NCBI GenBank assembly: GCA_964549275.1
Contig: CAZJUP010000029.1
Coordinates: 1 to 12,549 of the forward strand
Reading direction: 5' to 3'
DNA length: 12,549 nucleotides
Origin: CAZJUP01 sp964549275
Lineage (GTDB): Bacteria; Fidelibacterota; Marinisomatia; Marinisomatales; TCS55
Part shown: positions 1 to 6,893 of the stretch, in pieces
Numbering within the stretch: position 1 is the stretch's first letter
Layout: the number at the start of each line of letters is the position of its first letter
The notes under the pieces: model-generated
Seen by the model: only the letters and a program-made list of their open reading frames with translations
Database searches by the model: none
Told to the model about the DNA's origin: nothing
Position numbers and translations under genes: made by a program

Positions 1-54
1 TTGAAAACCAGCAAGGGTTTACGCCCTTCGGGGGTTCGAATCCCTCCCCCTCCG
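1..54 (+). tRNA. tRNA-Ser(UGA), 3' part, cut by window start
   Basis: The window opens in the anticodon loop of a class II tRNA. The first bases read TTGAAA, which places anticodon TGA at positions 2-4 after the invariant U33. A long variable arm follows, with AAGGG (13-17) pairing to CCCTT (24-28). The T arm has loop TTCGAAT (35-41) flanked by GGGGG and CCCTC. The acceptor strand is 47-53 and the discriminator G is 54, the usual serine identity base. CCA is not encoded; CTAATT follows. The 5' half lies outside the window. The long variable arm could also suggest Leu or Sec, but the UGA anticodon and G73 fit serine. Confidence 0.9.
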
Positions 55-90
55 CTAATTATATTTATCAATCACCTTTATTTATTACTG

Positions 91-96
91 TATAAT
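91..96 (+). promoter_or_regulatory. candidate -10 element for the gltX operon
   Basis: A perfect TATAAT hexamer lies 27 nt before the gltX start, in the short gap after the tRNA. No convincing -35 is seen at 16-18 bp spacing; TTATCA at 65-70 is a partial match but 20 bp away. If used, it could drive the co-directional run from gltX through the Omp28-like gene. Assigned from consensus only. Confidence 0.4.
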
Positions 97-123
97 ATTG
101 CGTAATTTCTCCGTCGTTAAATT

Positions 124-1545
124 ATGGATAAAACACCTGTCATTGTAAGATTTGCACCGAGTCCAACCGGGGAGCTCCATTTGGGAGGAGCTAGAACTGC
201 ATTGTTCAATTGGCTTTTCGCAAAGCAAAATGGGGGGAAATTTTATTTACGGATTGAGGATACGGATCAGGAACGATCACAAGAGAAATACACTGAACAG
301 ATTTGTGAATCTTTGAAGTGGCTTGGACTTCATTGGGACGGCCCTTTGATATACCAATCTGAAAGAACTGATATTTATCGTGAATTTATAAAGTTTTTAG
401 TCTTAAAAGACAAAGCATACCGATGTTTTTGTTCAAAAGAATCTCTGGAAAAAGCGCGAAATAAAGGCCATTTTGCATATGCAGGATCCTGTAGAAAATT
501 AACGAAGGATGACATCAAGGATCGTCTTAACCGAGGGGAAGATTTCACAATCCGATTGAAAATACCTGAAGGAAAAACAGAATATACTGATAGTATTTAC
601 GGCTCCATAATCGTGGACCACAAGGATTTAGATGATTTTATTATTGCAAGAACAGATGGAACTCCCACTTATAATCTCGTTGTTGTAGTGGATGACCACA
701 GTATGGGTATCACCCATGTTATTCGAGGGGAAGACCATATGGCAAATACCCCTAAACAATTGGTGATATACAAGGCATTGGAGTATACGGCTCCTGTATT
801 TGCTCATTTGCCGCTTATTCTCGGTCAGGATAAAAAACGGTTAAGTAAACGACATGGTGCGCCGGGGGTACAAAATTTTCGTGATGAAGGGTATTTGCCT
901 GAATCCCTGATAAATTATTTGGCACTTCTTGGCTGGAATCCAGGAACAGAAGAAGAAATATTTACTACCGATGAGTTAATCCAAAAATTCAAACTAGAAA
1001 ATATCCAGAAAAAAGGTGCGGTTTGGGACGAAAAAAAACTCCATTGGCTTAGTGGGCAACATTTGAAAGAAATGCCTACAGATTTCTTACTGGATGGGAT
1101 TCGTACACTTAATCCTGAATGGGGGAAAGGAAAGGAAATTTCCTTCCTTATCAGTATAATTGAACTCATGAAAATCAGGATAAAATCACTAAAGGATCTT
1201 CAGGACCATTCAACATATTTCTTTTCTTCTCCGAAAGTTTATGATGAAAAAACTGCCAGAAAACGATGGAAAGATCATTCAATTAATGAAGGAATAACCC
1301 GTTACATGAATCGCTTAGAAGGGGCTTTAGATTGGAGAGAAGAATTCATCGAAAATGAGTTAAGGATGGTAGCGGAGGAATGTGGATTCTCCCCGGGGAA
1401 ACTCATCCATCCTGTTCGATTAGCCCTTAGCGGTATTCCACATGGTCCCTCTTTATTTGCCATAATGGATCTTTTAGGAAAAGAGACCTGTCTTAACAGG
1501 TTAAAAAAGGCATTAATGACATTTCCCTTAAAGTCGGAAAATTAA
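124..1545 (+). CDS. gltX: glutamyl-tRNA synthetase (GluRS)
   Basis: Class I aminoacyl-tRNA synthetase charging tRNA-Glu with glutamate in the cytoplasm. The N-terminal Rossmann fold carries the HIGH-type signature as H19-L-G-G within FAPSPTGELHLGG. The KMSKS-type loop is K238-R-L-S-K-R. C101-F-C103 and C123 sit where GluRS zinc ligands are found, but the residue two after C123 is Lys rather than the His of the E. coli enzyme. At 473 aa the length is normal for bacterial GluRS, with the alpha-helical anticodon-binding part at the C-terminus. ATG at 124 is chosen because the conserved RFAPSPTG motif starts eight residues in; no Shine-Dalgarno site is visible. glnS follows after 4 nt. With a GlnRS present, this GluRS is expected to charge only tRNA-Glu (inference). 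Confidence 0.97.
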   Translation: MDKTPVIVRFAPSPTGELHLGGARTALFNWLFAKQNGGKFYLRIEDTDQERSQEKYTEQICESLKWLGLHWDGPLIYQSERTDIYREFIKFLVLKDKAYRCFCSKESLEKARNKGHFAYAGSCRKLTKDDIKDRLNRGEDFTIRLKIPEGKTEYTDSIYGSIIVDHKDLDDFIIARTDGTPTYNLVVVVDDHSMGITHVIRGEDHMANTPKQLVIYKALEYTAPVFAHLPLILGQDKKRLSKRHGAPGVQNFRDEGYLPESLINYLALLGWNPGTEEEIFTTDELIQKFKLENIQKKGAVWDEKKLHWLSGQHLKEMPTDFLLDGIRTLNPEWGKGKEISFLISIIELMKIRIKSLKDLQDHSTYFFSSPKVYDEKTARKRWKDHSINEGITRYMNRLEGALDWREEFIENELRMVAEECGFSPGKLIHPVRLALSGIPHGPSLFAIMDLLGKETCLNRLKKALMTFPLKSEN

Positions 1546-1549
1546 TTTT

Positions 1550-3238
1550 ATGGATAATAAAAACGACTATACACATTTTATACAAAAAATCATCGATGAA
1601 GATAATCTTTCTGGGAAATTTGAAAATCGTATTCACACCCGGTTTCCTCCGGAACCTAACGCTTATCTTCATATTGGCCATGCCAAGTCTATTTGCCTCA
1701 ATCATGGATTGGCAGTTAAAAATAATGGAAAATTTAATCTGCGGTTTGATGATACAAACCCCGTAAAGGAAGAAGAAGAATATGTAAAAGCCATCATTGA
1801 AGATGTGAAATGGCTGGGGGCTGATTGGAATAAAAGATTGTTCTATGCGTCAGATTACTTTCAACAGATGTATGATTATGCCGTTATTCTCATTAAAAAA
1901 GGATCGGCCTATGTTTGTGATTTAACCGGAAAAGAAATTAGAAAAACTCGGGGTTCTTTAACTCAAGCAGGTGAATTAAGCCCATACAGAAATCGTACCA
2001 TTGACGAAAATCTCCAATTATTTGAGAAAATGAAACACGGGGATTACCCTGACGGAAGCAAAACTCTACGGGCAAAAATTGATATGTCTCATCCGAACTT
2101 GAATATGCGGGATCCTGTCATGTATAGAATTCTCCATGCCCATCATCATCGTACGGGGTCTAACTGGTGTATTTATCCGATGTATGATTGGGCTCATGGG
2201 CTTGAAGATTCCATAGAGGGAATCACACACAGTATCTGTACATTAGAATTCGAAGACCATCGTCCATTGTACGATTGGTTTTTAGAAGAATTGGATGTCT
2301 ACCATCCTCAGCAAATTGAGATGGCACGACTGAATGTAAGTTTTACAATTACATCGAAAAGAAAATTAAAAACGCTTGTAAATGAAAAGGTGGTTTCAGG
2401 GTTTGATGACCCAAGGATGCCGACAATTTCTGGGTTGCGGAGGCGAGGATTTACTCCAGAATCCATCCGAAATTTCACAGATAAGATTGGGGTGGCCAAA
2501 CGGGATAATGTCGTTGAAATGGCTTTACTGGAACATAGTCTTAGGGAGGATTTAAACCAACGGGCTAATCGGGTTATGGCGGTTTTAAATCCCCTTAAAG
2601 TTGTCATAACGAATTATCCTGATGATAAAATTGAAATTCTCGATGCTATTAACAATCCGGAAGATGAGTCTGCAGGTAAAAGACAGGTTCCGTTCGCCAG
2701 AGAAATTTATATAGAAAAAGAAGATTTTATGGAAGAGCCGCCGAAGAAGTTTTTCCGTTTAGGCCCAAGTCGGGAGGTTAGGCTGCGATATGCGTATTTT
2801 ATTACTTGCCAAAAGGTGATTAAAGATGCGGAGGGAAATATTATTGAATTGCACTGCACCTATGACCCGGAAACAAAAGGAGGGTCCGCTCCCGACGGTC
2901 GGAAGGTAAAAGGAACCCTGCATTGGGTATCTGTTTCGAAAGCAATTGAGGCAGAAATTCGGTTGTATGACCGTCTTTTTTCTATACCGGACCCTGGGAG
3001 CTATAAAGATTTTCATGAAGCACTTAATCCTAAATCGTTAACGGTATTGAATCACTGTAAATTGGAGCCTTCTTTATCATCAGCAAAACCGGAAGAAAAA
3101 TTTCAATTTGAACGATTAGGGTATTTTTGCGTTGACAAGGATTCCATGAAAGAAAATCTTATTTTTAACCGCACTGTAGCTTTAAGGGATTCCTGGGCGA
3201 AGTTGGAAAAGCAATTTCAATCAGGAACTAAAAAATAG
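1550..3238 (+). CDS. glnS: glutaminyl-tRNA synthetase (GlnRS)
   Basis: Class I synthetase charging tRNA-Gln directly with glutamine, making the Glu-tRNA amidotransferase route unnecessary for glutamine. It resembles the E. coli enzyme along its whole length. H41-I-G-H44 lies in TRFPPEPNAYLHIGHAKS, followed by LRFDDTNPVKE. The KMSKS-type loop is T268-S-K-R-K, and DDPRMPTISGLRRRG comes just after it. The C-terminal anticodon-binding beta-barrels contain the conserved RLYDRLFS and FNRTVALRDSWAK blocks. The 562-aa length fits the family. The start lies 4 nt after gltX, so the pair is probably cotranscribed. Bacterial GlnRS is known to descend from a eukaryotic enzyme by ancient transfer. A tRNA-Gln(CUG) gene lies about 4.8 kb downstream. 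Confidence 0.97.
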   Translation: MDNKNDYTHFIQKIIDEDNLSGKFENRIHTRFPPEPNAYLHIGHAKSICLNHGLAVKNNGKFNLRFDDTNPVKEEEEYVKAIIEDVKWLGADWNKRLFYASDYFQQMYDYAVILIKKGSAYVCDLTGKEIRKTRGSLTQAGELSPYRNRTIDENLQLFEKMKHGDYPDGSKTLRAKIDMSHPNLNMRDPVMYRILHAHHHRTGSNWCIYPMYDWAHGLEDSIEGITHSICTLEFEDHRPLYDWFLEELDVYHPQQIEMARLNVSFTITSKRKLKTLVNEKVVSGFDDPRMPTISGLRRRGFTPESIRNFTDKIGVAKRDNVVEMALLEHSLREDLNQRANRVMAVLNPLKVVITNYPDDKIEILDAINNPEDESAGKRQVPFAREIYIEKEDFMEEPPKKFFRLGPSREVRLRYAYFITCQKVIKDAEGNIIELHCTYDPETKGGSAPDGRKVKGTLHWVSVSKAIEAEIRLYDRLFSIPDPGSYKDFHEALNPKSLTVLNHCKLEPSLSSAKPEEKFQFERLGYFCVDKDSMKENLIFNRTVALRDSWAKLEKQFQSGTKK

Positions 3239-3278
3239 CGTTATGAAAAGGATGTGAAATCGGGTAATTTATTTGCCA

Positions 3279-4571
3279 ATGCGGAGGATTAAACCAGTAA
3301 AACTCGTCGGTCTGTTTCTTGCGGCAAGTCTTTTAAAAGGAGCATCAGGCGTATATATCTATGTCATTCCTTTTGAAAATATTCAAGGAGAAGAAGCCAT
3401 TTCCTGGCTTTCAGATGGTCTAATGAAAATGGTCAATATAGAGCTGGGTAAAAGTGATGATATTTTTTTAAAAGACCAATCCGAATTAGAAGAGGTTATG
3501 GCAAACCGAACTTTGCTTTTACAGCAAAGAAAAGGAACAAAAAATCTATTGCTTCTTGGCAAATATGAGCGCAACCTAAATAAATTATCTGTTTCAGCTC
3601 AGCTTATTGACATCAGTACTTGGGACGAATTAGATAAGCGAAAAGTCTCCGGAGTATATGACGATATAAAATCGCTGAATTTGATTGTGACAGAAATGGT
3701 TCAAACCATGGTAAGACCGTATTTACCCAAAAGAAAACCAAGTCCTTATCCGGCATTAATCAAAGGAAAGGGGATACGGAAAGAGCCTGAATATGGTTCT
3801 AAAGTTGAGACAATGGGTAAATCCATAGAGACAGCTTTAGACCAATTAGAAGAAAAAATGGATTTAACCATAGGAGCTCGTGGGGAAGTGGACCCTTCCA
3901 TTCCGGTAGAAATTGATGGAGAATGGGTATTGGATATTTCTATGGACCCTTATAAAAAGGATAACCCGGAAAATCAACAAAATACCTCTATGATGGTTGA
4001 TGTATTGAGGACCCTCATGGACAATCCCTATTCTGTATTATTATCTAAACCAAAATTTGAATATAACCCGGACAACCGAAAAGAATTCAATATTACACTT
4101 CCTGTGACCTATTCTCTGAAAGGACACATCATAAGGGACATGCTCGGTTCTTTACCTTATTCAGGGTTAAAGCAGGATGGAACGCTTACGATTTTTTCCT
4201 TTAACAGGGATAAGTATAATTTCCCTGACCAGATAACAGAGAAAATCCGATTTGGGCATCATCGAATGGTCCCGGTTATTCAATTTTTAGATTCTGAAGG
4301 GAGTGCCATTGCTGTACTGGTGGATTCCCCTGAACTTACAGTTCATTCAATCAATGGGAAAAATGTAGTGTATAAACCATTTCATTCTTTTTCACCTTTA
4401 ATTGATTTTACCATTGGGGGCTGGTCGATGCAGGTCGCTCTCGAAACGGTTGATATCCCCGTAAAATATTCTTTTAACTTGGGGCTTGAACATGCAAGAA
4501 ATATTCATCGGGTGAGTCTTAAGTTTATTCCTGAAAAAAGCCTGGAAGCGTTTTTAAGTAATATATTATAG
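3279..4571 (+). CDS. secreted protein with CsgG/FlgO/TolB-like N-terminal domain
   Basis: Function unknown. The ATG at 3279 gives a 430-aa protein beginning with a Sec-type signal peptide: basic MRRIKPVK, hydrophobic LVGLFLAASLL, then small residues before VYIYV. A TTG two codons upstream (3273) is a possible but less likely start. Residues of about 22-150 resemble the alpha/beta domain of CsgG, FlgO and TolB-like N-terminal families. They start with a VIPFEN strand, continue with ISWLSDGLMKMVNIELG, a LLLLGKYE strand, a VSAQLIDISTWD strand, and end in a helix. In those proteins the fold binds partners at the outer membrane. The remaining 280 or so residues are beta-rich and unrecognised; no lipobox cysteine is seen. 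It lies 40 nt after glnS and 17 nt before the thioredoxin gene, so it is probably cotranscribed with the envelope genes that follow. Confidence 0.75.
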   Translation: MRRIKPVKLVGLFLAASLLKGASGVYIYVIPFENIQGEEAISWLSDGLMKMVNIELGKSDDIFLKDQSELEEVMANRTLLLQQRKGTKNLLLLGKYERNLNKLSVSAQLIDISTWDELDKRKVSGVYDDIKSLNLIVTEMVQTMVRPYLPKRKPSPYPALIKGKGIRKEPEYGSKVETMGKSIETALDQLEEKMDLTIGARGEVDPSIPVEIDGEWVLDISMDPYKKDNPENQQNTSMMVDVLRTLMDNPYSVLLSKPKFEYNPDNRKEFNITLPVTYSLKGHIIRDMLGSLPYSGLKQDGTLTIFSFNRDKYNFPDQITEKIRFGHHRMVPVIQFLDSEGSAIAVLVDSPELTVHSINGKNVVYKPFHSFSPLIDFTIGGWSMQVALETVDIPVKYSFNLGLEHARNIHRVSLKFIPEKSLEAFLSNIL

Positions 4572-4588
4572 AAAGTCGTTTTTCTACT

Positions 4589-5074
4589 ATGAATAAGGTT
4601 TTCCTCGGTATTATTCTGGGCTTATCCCTGTGTGCAGGTCAAAAACAAATTCCTAATATTCAGTTGAAACGACTTAATGGCGAAAGAGTCATGATGGAGT
4701 CATATTATAAAAAGGGGCCTGTACTCATAGATTTTTGGGCAACGTGGTGTGCCCCCTGTAAAAAGGAAATGATATATTTGGACCAATTTGAAAAAACCTA
4801 TGGAGACAGTGGACTCTACATTTTAGCTATTAGCCAAGACTCTCAAAAAAGCATGTCTAAAGTCAGGTCTTATATTAAATCGAAACAATTCAGTTTTGAA
4901 GTTTTTGTGGATCCCAATCAGCAACTTGCGAAAAAACTTAATGCCAAACTTTTACCAACAATTTTACTGGTAGATAAAAATGGGAAAATAATTTGGCGTC
5001 ATCAGGGGTATATGCAGGGAGATGAGCAATTAATTGAAGAGCAGATAAAGAATGTCCTTCGACTATCTATCTGA
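4589..5074 (+). CDS. TlpA/ResA-like periplasmic thioredoxin
   Basis: A predicted periplasmic thiol-disulfide oxidoreductase of the TlpA/ResA/AhpC-TSA-like group, 161 aa. The N-terminal hydrophobic segment (residues 4-16, ending LSLCAG) is a signal peptide or membrane anchor; C15 does not sit in a canonical lipobox. The active site is W53-C54-A-P-C57 within VLIDFWATWCAPCKKEM, and the cis-proline is P123 in LLPTILLVDKNGKI. Both redox cysteines are ordinary TGT codons. The gene ends in TGA, showing that TGA is a normal stop here. The DUF6029-like barrel starts 10 nt later and the Omp28-like gene follows it. The three may form a redox module, with this protein reducing or oxidising envelope partners; the direction of electron flow cannot be read from sequence. 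Confidence 0.92.
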   Translation: MNKVFLGIILGLSLCAGQKQIPNIQLKRLNGERVMMESYYKKGPVLIDFWATWCAPCKKEMIYLDQFEKTYGDSGLYILAISQDSQKSMSKVRSYIKSKQFSFEVFVDPNQQLAKKLNAKLLPTILLVDKNGKIIWRHQGYMQGDEQLIEEQIKNVLRLSI

Positions 5075-5084
5075 TTAGACTCAA

Positions 5085-6869
5085 ATGCTGTTAATAAAAT
5101 CCATTATTGTTGGATTTTTCGGAATTCAATTTCTTTTCAGTCAGTGGGCTTTATCAGGACTATTTGAATCTTCAGTTGGCAAGAGTAAAAATAATTATAA
5201 TTACCGGGAATCTTATCTTACACTCAATTCATTCTGGAAGAATTGGAGCGGGTGGGTACAATTTGAATACTCAAACCCACCTGAGCTGGGATTAGAACTC
5301 ACAGGATTAAGAAAATTTAGTTTAGAGTATGAGTCTGACCGACTGCACTTAAAAGTGGGGGATATATATAATTTTTGGGGTAGGGGATTAGTCCTGAATC
5401 AATATGATAATACGTCCATTGATTTTGATAATGGAATCCGAGGGATATCAGCAGGGGTATCTTTTCCTTCGTTTAGTGGCAATTTACTCCTTGGAAAAAG
5501 TGAATTCTGGAGGTCATCAAATCAAGTATTGGGGTTTAACGAAAGAGTCCCCAACTATAAAGTAAATTTTGACATAGGGGCAGCTCAACTTCAGACAATG
5601 ATGAATGCCCTTACTGTTGGGCTTGAAGGTGCCTGGGTTTTAGAAGAACACCCCATTCCTTTTAATCAAGACTGGGAACCGGATACGGTAGAGATTCATC
5701 ATATCAGTCAGGGTATATTTGTTGAATTCTTTGGAGAATCCTTTGATTTCGTAACGGAAATCGTTGGAAAAGCAGGAGTAGCTACTTATCCGACAAAGCC
5801 TTTATCACATAATGAAAATAGTTTTGGATTATTTACCCATTTAAATATGTATTATAAAGGGTGGACACTTGGAAGTGCTTACAAAAAATATAGTTTTGCA
5901 AACCTCAATCCAGAAGAGAGATGGGATAGTGTAAATCACTATTTAGGTGCTATTCCCTTTCAGCAGGCTCCAACTGTTTTTAGAGAACATAGTACTCCAC
6001 TTTTGAATCGTATTTCACACCAAATTGATCCGAATGATGAAATTGGTTATCAGATACGACTCGAGGGTCCCATAGGTCAAAACACAACATTTTTGACAGA
6101 ATATTCCCAGTCGTCGCGACAGTTTGTTTGGGCGGTAGATGATGAATTCAATTGGACAGTGTCTGAAAAAACACAATGGTATCCTTTCAAGAAAAAAACA
6201 GGAAATCCCTTTTCAGAAATGTTTATTCAGTTCGACGGAGTGATTCCAAAATACGATGTGTATTATACGTTAGGTTATTCTGAGATATCTGACGTATTTA
6301 ATGTGATATATAATAATGTAGGACAGCACCCGGATAATCAATATCGAGTTGAGTTTAAAAAGGGATGGACAGTCCCCCTGCACTTTTCATTCCCGGTTTT
6401 TAATCAGACGAATCTGGATCTAAAAATAGAGTATCAGGAATTAAAAAAAGGAATTATGATAAAAGAATATGATTTTTATCAGACTTTTTCTACAACCAGT
6501 CAAAATGTGAGATACAGCTTTATATCAAACTTTCCTGAACCGGTTCAAATTAATCGCCATTACAGTATCGGAATAAGCCCCTCGTCCAAATGGGGAATCG
6601 TCTTAAACTTGGATAACACCTCTACAGAAGACAGACTGATATTAGAAAAAGGAAGAAAGGAATCATCCTTAGAAAAGATGTTAATGAAAATTATCGATAT
6701 GGATTTAACATGGGCCAGCCTTGAAGCGGTATATAATATATCTGACAACCATCGACTGACGGTAATGTATGGTTCACAACGTGGGGGCGTTTTATGCAGT
6801 AATGGGGTATGTCGGTATATTCAACCATTTGAAGACGGCATTAAATTTAATCTAATCTCGAACTTTTAA
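5085..6869 (+). CDS. DUF6029-like outer-membrane beta-barrel protein
   Basis: A predicted outer-membrane protein of 594 aa with a signal peptide (about residues 1-19, ending FLFSQ). The rest is alternating hydrophobic and polar strands rich in Tyr, Trp and Phe, ending in a terminal strand with a final Phe (KFNLISNF), as in barrels inserted by BamA. The early part contains WALSGLFESS, a LKVGDIYNFWGRGLVLNQYDN block and a DNGIRGISAGVSFP block. These match my memory of DUF6029, an uncharacterised family common in Bacteroidetes. Family membership is recalled, not searched. The start is 10 nt after the TlpA-like gene with no evident Shine-Dalgarno site. The Omp28-type lipoprotein begins 24 nt after its stop. 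Its position between two thioredoxin-fold proteins suggests it is their partner or platform at the outer membrane (inference). Confidence 0.8.
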   Translation: MLLIKSIIVGFFGIQFLFSQWALSGLFESSVGKSKNNYNYRESYLTLNSFWKNWSGWVQFEYSNPPELGLELTGLRKFSLEYESDRLHLKVGDIYNFWGRGLVLNQYDNTSIDFDNGIRGISAGVSFPSFSGNLLLGKSEFWRSSNQVLGFNERVPNYKVNFDIGAAQLQTMMNALTVGLEGAWVLEEHPIPFNQDWEPDTVEIHHISQGIFVEFFGESFDFVTEIVGKAGVATYPTKPLSHNENSFGLFTHLNMYYKGWTLGSAYKKYSFANLNPEERWDSVNHYLGAIPFQQAPTVFREHSTPLLNRISHQIDPNDEIGYQIRLEGPIGQNTTFLTEYSQSSRQFVWAVDDEFNWTVSEKTQWYPFKKKTGNPFSEMFIQFDGVIPKYDVYYTLGYSEISDVFNVIYNNVGQHPDNQYRVEFKKGWTVPLHFSFPVFNQTNLDLKIEYQELKKGIMIKEYDFYQTFSTTSQNVRYSFISNFPEPVQINRHYSIGISPSSKWGIVLNLDNTSTEDRLILEKGRKESSLEKMLMKIIDMDLTWASLEAVYNISDNHRLTVMYGSQRGGVLCSNGVCRYIQPFEDGIKFNLISNF

Positions 6870-6893
6870 ATAAGAAAGGGCAAAACAATTATT

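Noticed and set aside
1..54. The partial tRNA as tRNA-Sec (selC), which would have fitted the selenoprotein
   Set aside because: The anticodon reads TGA, not TCA, and the arm lengths fit a normal tRNA-Ser.
3273..3278. TTG start for the CsgG/FlgO-like gene
   Set aside because: An ATG two codons downstream gives a more typical signal peptide start, and no ribosome-binding site favours the TTG.
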